Below are positions 44,044 through 52,981 of a stretch of 64,000 bases of DNA, in pieces. The position numbers were made by a program, and so were the translations under genes. Under the pieces are notes generated by a model, which did no database searches, was not told the origin of the DNA, and saw only the letters and a program-made list of their open reading frames with translations. Source of the DNA: Klebsiella quasivariicola (GTDB taxonomy: Bacteria > Pseudomonadota > Gammaproteobacteria > Enterobacterales > Enterobacteriaceae); the NCBI RefSeq assembly GCF_002269255.1, contig NZ_CP022823.1, positions 2,170,001 through 2,234,000 of the forward strand. Reading direction: 5' to 3'. Each line of letters begins with the position of its first letter. Position 1 is the first letter of the stretch.

Positions 44044-45384
44044 ATGAAGATTTTCCGCCCATTATGGCGCGACGGGGCCTTTCTGGTCCCGCAGCAGTTT
44101 CAGCAGCAGGCTCGCTGGGATGCGCACGTCGCCGACACGGTCTCCCGCATGGCGCTCGCCCACCCGTGGGGGGTATTGCGTGCGGAGTTTGACGCCAGTG
44201 CGCTCACCCTTTCCCGGCTCAACGCCACCCGGCTGATCGTTCGTTTTGCCGACGGAACGCTGATTGACACCGAGCTGGCGGATACCCTACCGCCGGTCCG
44301 CGATGTATCGGACGTGATGCAGGACAGCGTGGAGGTTCTGCTCTCCCTGCCGCTGCTCAGCGCCAGCGGCGGCAATCTTGACGACGGCCAGGAGAGCGCC
44401 CGCCCGCGCCGCTGGCGCGCTGAGCAGGTGACTGTTCAGGAGCTCGCCGGCCATGAACGCAGCGAGCTGGCCGTTCTGCGTCACGCGCTGACGCTGCGTC
44501 TTTCCACCGAGGAAAATGCGGCCTTCCTTACCTGCCCGGTAGCGCGTCTGCTGCGCGATGCCCAGGGGCAGTGGATCGTTGACCCGGGATTCATCCCACC
44601 GCTGCTGTCGCTGGCGGCAAGCCCGACGCTGGTTAGCCAGCTGGGTGAGCTGTTACATCGCCTGCAGGCCCGGCGCAGACGCCTGATGGCCATGCGCCGT
44701 GAAAGCAATGCGCGGATGGCTGATTTTGCCGTGGCGGATGTCTCCTTGTTCTGGCTGCTTAATGCGCTGAACAGCGCCGAGCCGGTGCTCAGCGAACTGC
44801 ATCAGGCTCCCTCGCGCCATCCGGAGTTGCTCTATCGCGAACTGGCCAGGCTGGCCGGCAGTCTGATGACCTTCTCCCTTGAACATCATCTGGAAGCTAT
44901 CCCCCGCTACCGGCATGACTGGCCAGAACAGGTATTCCCGCCGCTGTTTGCTCTGCTGGACACGCTGCTTGAAGTCAGTCTGCCCTCGAGGGTGATCGCC
45001 ATCGCTCTGGAGCAGGGCGCTGACCGGCAGATCTGGCGGGGCAGGCTACACGATGCGCGACTGCGCGAGGGAGCAGATTTTTATCTGTCGGTGCGCTCTT
45101 CACTGCCTCCTCACCAGCTGCAGAGCCGCTTTCCGCAGCTCTGCAAGGCGGGCAGTCACGACGATGTCGCCGAGGTCGTCAACATTGCGCTGAGCGGTAT
45201 CGTAATTAAACCGCTGAGCCATGTGCCGGCGGCCATTCCGCTACGTCTGGAAAACCAATATTTCGCTCTGGATCTCTCCACCGATGCCGCCCGCGCGATG
45301 CTGGAGGCCGGGAATTGCACCTTCTATACCCCGGAATCGCTTGGCGACGTGAAACTTGAACTCTTTGCGGTACTGCGCTCATGA
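44044..45384 (+). CDS. tssK: TssK, type VI baseplate protein
   Basis: A 446-residue baseplate subunit. MKIFRPLWRDGAFLVPQQFQQQARWD is the typical TssK opening, with the N-terminal shoulder and C-terminal membrane-complex-binding domains. AGGAGG at 44034-44039 supports ATG 44044 over an earlier in-frame start. Trimers connect TssFG wedges to TssL/TssM. It shares ATGA with tssL. It is the first gene of the cluster in this window. Confidence 0.94.
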   Translation: MKIFRPLWRDGAFLVPQQFQQQARWDAHVADTVSRMALAHPWGVLRAEFDASALTLSRLNATRLIVRFADGTLIDTELADTLPPVRDVSDVMQDSVEVLLSLPLLSASGGNLDDGQESARPRRWRAEQVTVQELAGHERSELAVLRHALTLRLSTEENAAFLTCPVARLLRDAQGQWIVDPGFIPPLLSLAASPTLVSQLGELLHRLQARRRRLMAMRRESNARMADFAVADVSLFWLLNALNSAEPVLSELHQAPSRHPELLYRELARLAGSLMTFSLEHHLEAIPRYRHDWPEQVFPPLFALLDTLLEVSLPSRVIAIALEQGADRQIWRGRLHDARLREGADFYLSVRSSLPPHQLQSRFPQLCKAGSHDDVAEVVNIALSGIVIKPLSHVPAAIPLRLENQYFALDLSTDAARAMLEAGNCTFYTPESLGDVKLELFAVLRS

Positions 45385-46034
45385 ATATCTCTGAAAGCGA
45401 TCTGATCAACAAAATCTTTTACCCGGGCTGGCTGATGGTCAGCCAGCTACGCTGCGGCCAGCCGGTGACCGATGGCGAGGCGCTCTATCGCCAGGCCTGT
45501 CGATGGGTGACCGAGGCGCGCGAGGCGCTGGCGGCGGCGGGAATCAGTGACGCCAGCGCTGAGCAGATGCTCTATGCCTACTGCGCGCTGCTCGATGAGA
45601 GCGTCCTCAACCGCGCCAGTCAGGATGATGGTTACCGCAGGTGGCGCAAGGATCCGCTGCAGGCGCGCTTTTTCAGCACCCTCAACGCCGGGGAAGAGCT
45701 CTGGGAACGGATCCGCCAGCTGCTGCGAGAGCCCGCGGCGGATACGGCAGTGCTGACCTGCTTCTTCCGTACTTTACAGCTGGGGTTTGTCGGACAGTAC
45801 CGCGCCGAGGACGACGAACGACGTGAGGACGTGGCGCATGCGCTTGGCGCGCGGGTCCCGCCGTTCAGCATGACCCAGGAGACGCCGGTGGTGGTTCGTG
45901 CCTCCCGGCTGCGCAGCGGACGGCGGATGTACTGGTTCGGCTGGGCGGCTGGCATTGTAGCGCTGGCGGCGCTGTGGTTGACCTTCTCCTTCGTGCTGTC
46001 ACAGATGGTGGCGCAGATAGCAGGGCAGGGATAA
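45381..46034 (+). CDS. tssL: TssL (DotU/IcmH), type VI membrane complex protein
   Basis: A 217-residue protein. The DotU cytoplasmic helical domain (AEQMLYAYCALLDESVLNR, WRKDPLQARFFSTLNAGEELWERI) is followed by one C-terminal membrane segment at about 183-205. It recruits the baseplate through TssK and pairs with TssM. It is the short form without a peptidoglycan-binding domain; the next gene supplies an OmpA domain. Confidence 0.94.
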   Translation: MNISESDLINKIFYPGWLMVSQLRCGQPVTDGEALYRQACRWVTEAREALAAAGISDASAEQMLYAYCALLDESVLNRASQDDGYRRWRKDPLQARFFSTLNAGEELWERIRQLLREPAADTAVLTCFFRTLQLGFVGQYRAEDDERREDVAHALGARVPPFSMTQETPVVVRASRLRSGRRMYWFGWAAGIVALAALWLTFSFVLSQMVAQIAGQG

Positions 46035-46037
46035 GAG

Positions 46038-47735
46038 ATGCGTGATAACGCCCGTCGTCTGCTTACGATACTGACCGCCATCCTGGCCCTGTGGCTGGTG
46101 CTGGGCTTCTGGCCGCTGTCCAGCGGCAACCAGGTGATCTTTAGTCTGTGCATCCTGCTGGCGGGCGGCGCGGCGCTCTGGCGTCAGCGTCGCAGGGTAG
46201 TCAGCCATCAGCGACCGGAAATCGTCCTGCCGCCTGAGGATTTTCAGGGCGGAGTGGTTCTGGTCTGTGGGGATACCGATGGTCTGTTTCCCGGGCGTTC
46301 GGCGCACTGCGAAACCCGCCATGGCTGGTATCTTCGGGTGGACAGTGCGGAGCAGTTGCCGCTGCTGGCGCAGTACCTGACGGCGGCGCGTCCGGCGCTG
46401 GTATCGCAGGTTTCCGTGCTGCTGGCGGTGGTACCGGAGCGCCACTCCACCGGGGAGCAACTGGCGCAGTCGCTGTGCGACTGGCGGCGGAGTATCGTTC
46501 AGTGCCGAACCTGGCTGAACGGTCTGCCGCCGGTGTGGAGCGTGTTCTGGGTGACACCACCAGGCGGCCAGGCCGCGGAAAACCGCTGGTTTACCATCAC
46601 GCCGGAGAGGCCTGGTCTCCAGGTACAGCAGAAGGGACAAGCGCCCCAGTCGGTTGCCGGGTGGCAGCGGGAGGGCAGCCCTGCCTCACGCCTGTATCAG
46701 ATGCTGTGGCTGGAGAGCATTCTGACCTTGGCCGAAAACGCTCTTTTCCGGCCATTCCGCGCCCGGCAGGCGGAACTTCCTCCGCTGAAACTGTGTGCTG
46801 CGGGCATCTGCCTGACACCGGTGGCGCCGGTGGCGAATAACCTCTGGCAACAGCAAATCGCCGGGATCACCACGCTCTCTCCTGGCAACGCCGCGGCGCC
46901 AGGTCCTCACCCGCTGCCGGATCTTCTTCTGTCGTCACTGCCGCACCGCCACGGGGTCAGCCGCCGGATGCGCGATGCTGGTCTTGCCGCTGGCGTGGGC
47001 TTCCTCTTTCTGGCGCTGGCGATGCTGGCTTCCTTTATCAACAACCAGCGCCTGGTGCGCAGCGTCGGCGATCATCTGGCGGTGTACCACCGCCTCAGCG
47101 GCACGCCGCCGATGCCGAAGCTGCAGGCGCAGCAGCGTCTGCGTGCCGACAGCCGCCTGCTGGATGACTGGCTGCGCCGGGGAGAGCCGTTGCGTTACCG
47201 GCTGGGGCTGTATCAGGGGATGCGGCTGATCCCCTTCGTGGAAGCCGCTATCAATGACTGGGCGCCGCCCCCGCCGGTGCGTCCGGTCATTAAGCAGGTT
47301 ATGCAGGGACCGCAGACGATCCGCCTCGATAGCATGGCGCTGTTCGATACCGGCAAATCGACACTGAAACCGGGTTCGACAAAGCTGCTGGTGAACTCGC
47401 TGCTGGGCATTAAGGCGAAACCCGGCTGGCTGATCGTGGTGGCAGGCCATACCGACAGCATCGGCAACGATAAATCCAATCAACAACTCTCTCTGAAGCG
47501 TGCCGAGGCGGTCCGCGACTGGATGCGCGATACCGGCGATGTGCCGGAGAGCTGTTTTGCGGTGCAGGGCTACGGCGCAAGTCGTCCTGTCGCCAGCAAC
47601 GAGACGCCAGAGGGGCGGGCGCAAAATCGCCGGGTGGAGATCAGTCTGGTCCCGCAGAAGGACGCCTGTCTGACGCCGGGCACGGCTAATACGTCAGGAG
47701 CCGGGGCTGACGCATTAAAAAGCGAAACCGAGTAA
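46038..47735 (+). CDS. OmpA-domain type VI protein (peptidoglycan anchor)
   Basis: A 565-residue inner-membrane protein with hydrophobic segments near residues 10-50 and 315-335. A C-terminal OmpA/MotB-like domain (about 430-550) contains FDTGKSTLKPGS, VVAGHTDSIGNDKSNQQLSLKRA and NRRVEIS, the peptidoglycan-binding core. It starts three bases after tssL, so it probably anchors the TssL/TssM complex to the cell wall, as TagL does elsewhere. Residues 50-300 are unfamiliar and lie on the cytoplasmic side if the topology is correct. Confidence 0.88.
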   Translation: MRDNARRLLTILTAILALWLVLGFWPLSSGNQVIFSLCILLAGGAALWRQRRRVVSHQRPEIVLPPEDFQGGVVLVCGDTDGLFPGRSAHCETRHGWYLRVDSAEQLPLLAQYLTAARPALVSQVSVLLAVVPERHSTGEQLAQSLCDWRRSIVQCRTWLNGLPPVWSVFWVTPPGGQAAENRWFTITPERPGLQVQQKGQAPQSVAGWQREGSPASRLYQMLWLESILTLAENALFRPFRARQAELPPLKLCAAGICLTPVAPVANNLWQQQIAGITTLSPGNAAAPGPHPLPDLLLSSLPHRHGVSRRMRDAGLAAGVGFLFLALAMLASFINNQRLVRSVGDHLAVYHRLSGTPPMPKLQAQQRLRADSRLLDDWLRRGEPLRYRLGLYQGMRLIPFVEAAINDWAPPPPVRPVIKQVMQGPQTIRLDSMALFDTGKSTLKPGSTKLLVNSLLGIKAKPGWLIVVAGHTDSIGNDKSNQQLSLKRAEAVRDWMRDTGDVPESCFAVQGYGASRPVASNETPEGRAQNRRVEISLVPQKDACLTPGTANTSGAGADALKSETE

Positions 47736-48193
47736 TCCGCGACCCCGATCGCGGAGGTTGAACAACAATCTGCCTGCCTGACCTTGTGCGCTCCGGGTCC
47801 CTGATAAACAGGAAACAGCGATGGGCGGTAGCGTGCCTGCAGCCAGTCAATCTTGTCGGCTAAGCGAAGCCTCTGCGGGGATGAAGCTCGGGAAAGGGGA
47901 TGGATAAAGGAGATCATTATGGATAGCGCTAAGGACAGTGGCAGAGAAATGCTGGCGGCGATAAACGTTGAAGGCTCCGGTTTCTGGCTGCTTTTTTTAT
48001 TTCTCAGTCAGTGAATATAAATATCCCTGGGGTTACCTTTTAGTTACGAAACTCCTGGTGGGGTATCTGATATATCGATATGCACATAAATATATTTATG
48101 ATGAATGAGATGATTATCATTAAACAAAATTAAACAGGGCGTCCTGTGAATTGATTTTTGATAGTCATTACAGCGGAGTAAAACAGGAATATA
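47736..48193. other. Gap where clpV and hcp might be expected
   Basis: 458 bases between the OmpA-type gene and vgrG. Only two tiny frames are visible (47821-47907 and 47919-48014). After 48015 the DNA is AT-rich, with a partial Fur-like sequence at 48106-48124, suggesting a separate vgrG promoter. A short CCGCGA/TCGCGG hairpin follows the OmpA gene. Confidence 0.6.
47919..48014 (+). CDS. Possible 31-residue small protein
   Basis: ATG 47919 follows AAAGGAGA with good spacing. The frame gives 31 residues: a charged front half and a hydrophobic end (GFWLLFLFLSQ) that could insert in a membrane. Nothing recognisable. It may be a real small protein, a gene remnant, or chance; only the ribosome-binding site argues for it. 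Confidence 0.3.
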   Translation: MDSAKDSGREMLAAINVEGSGFWLLFLFLSQ

Positions 48194-50680
48194 ATGGATA
48201 CCTCTTCAATAATTACCGTCACCACCCTTAACCGTTACCAGCTGGGTATTCCTTCATGTACCGCATCGCTGGATGTGGAAGAATTCAGTGGGGCAGAAAA
48301 ACTGAGTGAACTTTATTATTACACTATTACGTTTACCAGCGCAGAGAAAAATATTGATGCCGCACAGCTCCTGAGCAAACCCGCCATGCTGACGATGGGC
48401 GGCGGCGCACTGCAGCAGCTGGCGGACTGCAAACGCGTCCATGGTGTGATTACCACCTTCCAGCGCGTCAATCGTTCTGAAGATCAGTCGACCTATCAGA
48501 TAACCCTCCAGCCGTTTCTCTCCCTGCTGGATAAACAGTTTCGCAGCCATCGTTTTTTCGTCAACAAATCGGTACCGGAGGTGGTGGAGCAGGTATTGCA
48601 GGAACATCACCTGCATGACTGGGAGTATGAGTTTAATCTCAAGCAACACTATCCACGGCGCGAGCAAATTAATCAGTATCAGGAGAGCGACCTGGCATTT
48701 ATCCAGCGCCTGCTGGCAGAGGTGGGGATATTTTATTTCTTCACCCTGCAGGAAGAGGCGCAGAGCGAAGTGGTTCACTTCGCCGACGCGCAGCGGGCGC
48801 TGATGTTCGATAAAACACTTCCTGTAAACAGCCCGTCCGGGATGAGCGACAGCGGTACGGAATCGATATGGGGTCTGAGCATCACCCACAACGTCGTAGA
48901 GGCGAACGTCACTACCCGGGATTATAACCCCCGCGATGCGCAGAGCGTTCTCCAGTCGGCAACAGCGGATATGACCCGGGGAAATGGTGAAGGCATCACT
49001 TACGGTGAGGTATACCACTATAAGCTTCGCCACCGGGAGCGTGGCGATAAAATCGACCCGCAGACGGAGACCGCCAACTTCTATGCCCGCCTCGACCATG
49101 AGCGTTTTCTGGCTCACCAGACGCTTATTACCGCGATCAGTACTGCAGCCTGGCTGGCGCCGGCCCAGGTGCTGACCGTTACCGACAGCCTGCCGTCGAC
49201 CCTGCCTGCGCCCGTACAGGATCCGCTGTTAATCATCGGCACCGGTTTTACCGCCAGCCGCCGGGAGGCGCTGCGGGTGTCCCTGCTGGCGGTGCCCTAC
49301 AGCGAAACATTGTGCTGGCGTCCGCCGCTGCTGCCGCGCCCGAAGGTGACTGGCACCATGACGGCGCGGGTGACCAGCGCGAAAGCGAATGATATCTACG
49401 CCTGGCAGGATGCGTCCGGCCTGTACAGGGTGAAATTTGACCCTGACAGAGATGAGAAAGGGCAGGGTCAGGAAAGCATGCCGGTGCGTCTCGCCAAACC
49501 CTACGGCGGCGACGTGTACGGCTTTCACTTCCCGCTGATCCAGGGCACGGAGGTGGCGATTGCTTTCCACGAAGGCGATCCCGACCGGCCGTATATTGCG
49601 CATGCGCTGCATGACTCGCGGCATGTCGACCCTGTGACGGAGAAAAACAGCACCCGCAATGTGATTCGTACTCCGGCCAATAATAAGCTGCGAATGGAGG
49701 ATAAGCGCGGCGAGGAGCATATCAAGCTCAGCACCGAGTACGGCGGCAAGACGCAGCTGAACCTGGGGCATAACGTGAATGCGCAGAGGGAGTTGCGGGG
49801 CGAGGGTGCGGAACTGCGTACGGATAAATGGGTGAGCATCCGGGGCGGTGCGGGGGTGTTTATCAGTGCGGATAAACAGCCTTCGGCAGGCGACAGGATG
49901 CTGGCAATGGAGGAGGCGATTGCGCAGCTTGAAAATGCCCTGGGTATTGCGAAAAGCCTGGCGTCGGCAGCGGAATCGGCTCAGGCCCTGCCATCGGATA
50001 CCGGCAACCAGCAGACGCTGAACGATGCGCTGAAAGAGCTGGCGCAGCCGGGGATAGTGCTGAATGCGCCGCAGGGCGTGAGCATCAGCAGTCCGCAGGC
50101 GGTACGGTTGTCTTCGGGTAGCGCCAGCGTGGGGATTGTGTCACAGCAGAATACGGACATCAGTGCGCTGAAACGTTTTACGGTGGCGGCGGGAGAAGCC
50201 GTCAGCCTGCTGGCGCGAAAGGCGGGGATGAAGCTGTTTGCGGCGAAGGGAAAGATTGAAATCCAGGCGCAGGATGATGCGCTGGAGGCGACGGCGAAAA
50301 AGGATATCACCGTGACCAGCGTGGAAGGGCGAGTGGAAATCACGGCGGCGGAGGAACTGGTGGTGAACTGTGCGGGAGCGTATATCAGGCTAAGTGGTGG
50401 CAATATCGAGCTGGGCTGCCCTGGGAATATTCTGCTGAAATCGGCCAATGTGCAGAAAATGGGCGCAGCTGATTATGATGCAAACAAACCTGAGCTTCCC
50501 GTCGGTTTCAGTGAGTTTTTTACTGCAAAAGATGAAGAGTCCGGGGAGATTTTACCTTTTACCCGGTACAGGATAACAACCGGTGAAGGTAAAGTATTTG
50601 AAGGCAGGACCGATGCGGAAGGTAAAACTGTTGCAGTTTATACTGCCCTGCCTGATGCCCTGCATATAGAATTACTTTAA
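48194..50680 (+). CDS. vgrG: VgrG (TssI) spike protein
   Basis: An 828-residue spike with N-terminal gp27-like domains (SEDQSTYQITLQPFLSLL, YQESDLAFIQRLLAEVGI), gp5-like OB region (VKFDPDRDEKGQ, PYGGDVYGFHFPLIQGTEVAIAFHEGDPDRPYI), then the DUF2345 needle to about 745. A C-terminal extension (about 765-828), with PFTRYRITTGEGKVFEGRTDAEGKT, looks like a small beta-sandwich adaptor of the kind that carries cargo. The cargo gene begins 18 bases downstream. Trimers sit at the tip of the Hcp tube. Confidence 0.96.
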   Translation: MDTSSIITVTTLNRYQLGIPSCTASLDVEEFSGAEKLSELYYYTITFTSAEKNIDAAQLLSKPAMLTMGGGALQQLADCKRVHGVITTFQRVNRSEDQSTYQITLQPFLSLLDKQFRSHRFFVNKSVPEVVEQVLQEHHLHDWEYEFNLKQHYPRREQINQYQESDLAFIQRLLAEVGIFYFFTLQEEAQSEVVHFADAQRALMFDKTLPVNSPSGMSDSGTESIWGLSITHNVVEANVTTRDYNPRDAQSVLQSATADMTRGNGEGITYGEVYHYKLRHRERGDKIDPQTETANFYARLDHERFLAHQTLITAISTAAWLAPAQVLTVTDSLPSTLPAPVQDPLLIIGTGFTASRREALRVSLLAVPYSETLCWRPPLLPRPKVTGTMTARVTSAKANDIYAWQDASGLYRVKFDPDRDEKGQGQESMPVRLAKPYGGDVYGFHFPLIQGTEVAIAFHEGDPDRPYIAHALHDSRHVDPVTEKNSTRNVIRTPANNKLRMEDKRGEEHIKLSTEYGGKTQLNLGHNVNAQRELRGEGAELRTDKWVSIRGGAGVFISADKQPSAGDRMLAMEEAIAQLENALGIAKSLASAAESAQALPSDTGNQQTLNDALKELAQPGIVLNAPQGVSISSPQAVRLSSGSASVGIVSQQNTDISALKRFTVAAGEAVSLLARKAGMKLFAAKGKIEIQAQDDALEATAKKDITVTSVEGRVEITAAEELVVNCAGAYIRLSGGNIELGCPGNILLKSANVQKMGAADYDANKPELPVGFSEFFTAKDEESGEILPFTRYRITTGEGKVFEGRTDAEGKTVAVYTALPDALHIELL

Positions 50681-50698
50681 AGAATGAAGGAATAGCAT

Positions 50699-52960
50699 AT
50701 GGCTACCGGAGAAGAGAAAAGTAAAACATCGGTACAAGGGACGGGAACGGTTGTAAAAGGAAAATATGGCCCAGAATGTTATTTTCACCCAGGTAGCGCA
50801 ACATTGCTTTTTCTGGAGGCTTCAGATACTAAAATTATCGAACAGGAGCATGATTTTCTGTCTGGCTTGCTTGAAACTCAGAAACAGGCGCAAAAAAATC
50901 TTGATGATATTAATTTTGAAGCAATCACTCAGGCAGGCAGAGTGCCAGCAAGAAAATTTGAAAGTGAAATCACTAAAGCCTATGAAGCCTTAAACAAAGC
51001 AAATCAGGCTTTGCGGAAAGAGCTTATGTCACTAACAGCGAATCCTCCGGAGGGGGAATTGCTTAATGATAAAATGAAAGATACTGCCATTGGTATAATG
51101 GAACTTATTCCGCTTAAAAATAACACAGTGAAAGGATTCAAGAAAACTTATGTGCGTTCCGATAAAATAAAACACCAGTGGCGAACATATAAGCTCAGCG
51201 AAGTTGATAAAGAAAGTGGTGAAGCCAGTTTCATAAAATATAAAAACAAAACTATTGTTTCTCAGGATGCGAATGGTAATCAGGTTAATAAAACCATACG
51301 TCAGGGAAAAATAGATACAGCAGAACTAAAAAAACAACTAAGTAACGTACCTGTTTCATTGAAATTCGATCTTGTTGACGATACGAATGTTATTGTCAGT
51401 CACTGGGCAGAGGAAATGAACAAATCTCTGACCTGGCCAAAGGGGGATGGTAAAGTCGATGAATCTGTTTATCACCAGTATGTTGATATCAGCGCGCAGG
51501 CTCAACTGATGCGCTACAGCCATGGAGCGGGTGCATCAGCGGAATATAATCCGTCAGAAAAAAAACTGGAGGGAAAAATTGAAGGTCATGCCAGTTTTGC
51601 ACTGGGGGAGGCGAAGGCCGAAACGGCCCTGTACCTGCCGGACAGGTTAGGTGTCAGCCTTTTATTTCCGGCGAAAAAAGTGACTCCACAGACACCGGAT
51701 GGTGTCTGTAATATGGGAGCGCTGCGTTTTGCCATGAAACTGGTATTGTCAGGTAGCGTAGGTGCCAGTGCTGCAATTGAATTAGGGGTGACAGCAGACT
51801 GGAGTGGAGAAATGGGAAAGGGCTATGGCATTAAAGGCCATCCTGCAACCCTGACTGCCCCACCGTTACCAGGACAGCAGCAGGTGAATTTAAAGACCTC
51901 AACAATACCTGAAGCACAGGGGGGAGGTGAAATTGGTATTTTTGTTGGTGCTCAGGCGGGAGGTAATATCAGTGGTGCCATTGAGTGGTTTGACCCGCAT
52001 CCTGATGATACGCCAGTAGCTATAGGTGTTGAGAAAGATAACAAACCCATTGTCAATAAAGAGAAGAAGTTTGCCGCGATAGCCAAACTGGAAGCGGGGA
52101 TGACGGTGCAGGCAGGCGCAGGGGGAAGTGGGGTTTTTTATATCACCTATATTCAGGGACGTTTTCGTATTTACTGTAAAGCGGCTTTATGTTGGGGAGT
52201 GGGAGCCAAAGGGGAAGTCGGTTTTGAAGTTGATGGCAGCAGCTTTGCGGCTTTTATGAAGAGCTTTCTTTATATGCTGAGAAATGTGGATTATCAGAAG
52301 CTTGAGCAGATGATGGCAGGAGATGCCTTCCGTTCTTTATGTGCAATTCCTATTATTATGGCGGCACAAGGGATACAGGCGGGTGAGGCCATGCTAAAGA
52401 ATATGGGAATAATATTACGACGAATTGAAACCGATCTTGAAGATGAAAATAAGCGCGTTCATCTGATGAATAGTATTTTGTCAAACCCCGACCAGCTTAA
52501 ATATACCCCTCCGGAAACAAAAGGGGCAGTGATTGCCACATTAATTGATCAGAACTGGGTGGACTGGCTTGATCCACGAAATCAGAATAATGATTTTTTT
52601 TCCGTTAACAGCTGGAAGCTCGGTCCTCTAAAGAGGCGAAAACAAGCGGTGTTTATGGCGCTGAAGTGGATACAAAGTCAGGCAGATTATAACAATGTCA
52701 TGCAGCATTTGACGTTGTCGCCAGGGGAGAAGAAAGGTAATAAAGAATTGAATGAAAAAGATGTGATTAAGTTTTTAGTCATTGGAGAACGAAAATTGTT
52801 TTTCTATACCAATTATGGCGAAAAGCTCACCTTATTGCATAATAACCTTCCGGTTTCCGTTGGCCCGGATGAACCATTTAGACCTATTCCGGATATCCTG
52901 ATGTCAGAATATCTTGCCATGATCGACGACCAGCATCCGACGGGTACAATGACTGCCTGA
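50699..52960 (+). CDS. Putative VgrG-linked type VI effector (unknown activity)
   Basis: A 753-residue protein directly after vgrG (AAGGA precedes the ATG). The position is that of a VgrG-delivered effector. Residues about 40-110 are helical and charged, possibly coiled coil. The middle (about 255-520) is rich in Gly/Ala with alternating hydrophobic stretches, such as FAMKLVLSGSVGASAAIELGV and CKAALCWGVGAKGEVGFEV, suggesting beta-barrel-like or membrane-active segments. No catalytic motif of lipases, nucleases, amidases or ADP-ribosylases was found. The final 23-31 codons recur upstream of the second and third lipoprotein genes. Base composition is AT-rich and unlike vgrG's 5' end. Toxicity is inference. 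Confidence 0.65.
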   Translation: MATGEEKSKTSVQGTGTVVKGKYGPECYFHPGSATLLFLEASDTKIIEQEHDFLSGLLETQKQAQKNLDDINFEAITQAGRVPARKFESEITKAYEALNKANQALRKELMSLTANPPEGELLNDKMKDTAIGIMELIPLKNNTVKGFKKTYVRSDKIKHQWRTYKLSEVDKESGEASFIKYKNKTIVSQDANGNQVNKTIRQGKIDTAELKKQLSNVPVSLKFDLVDDTNVIVSHWAEEMNKSLTWPKGDGKVDESVYHQYVDISAQAQLMRYSHGAGASAEYNPSEKKLEGKIEGHASFALGEAKAETALYLPDRLGVSLLFPAKKVTPQTPDGVCNMGALRFAMKLVLSGSVGASAAIELGVTADWSGEMGKGYGIKGHPATLTAPPLPGQQQVNLKTSTIPEAQGGGEIGIFVGAQAGGNISGAIEWFDPHPDDTPVAIGVEKDNKPIVNKEKKFAAIAKLEAGMTVQAGAGGSGVFYITYIQGRFRIYCKAALCWGVGAKGEVGFEVDGSSFAAFMKSFLYMLRNVDYQKLEQMMAGDAFRSLCAIPIIMAAQGIQAGEAMLKNMGIILRRIETDLEDENKRVHLMNSILSNPDQLKYTPPETKGAVIATLIDQNWVDWLDPRNQNNDFFSVNSWKLGPLKRRKQAVFMALKWIQSQADYNNVMQHLTLSPGEKKGNKELNEKDVIKFLVIGERKLFFYTNYGEKLTLLHNNLPVSVGPDEPFRPIPDILMSEYLAMIDDQHPTGTMTA
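52865..52960 (+). repeat. Cargo-gene tail repeat, copy 1 (in situ)
   Basis: The last 31 codons plus stop of the cargo gene, ending LMSEYLAMIDDQHPTGTMTA. Two further copies lie at 53955-54026 and 55008-55103, each followed, like this one, by a 21-base spacer and a lipoprotein gene. Confidence 0.85.
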
Positions 52961-52981
52961 TGCAATGGCTGAGGTGATAAG

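Noticed and set aside
47821..47907. 28-codon frame after AGGAAAC in the OmpA-vgrG gap
   Set aside because: Too short, no similarity or membrane feature; only the upstream purines support it.
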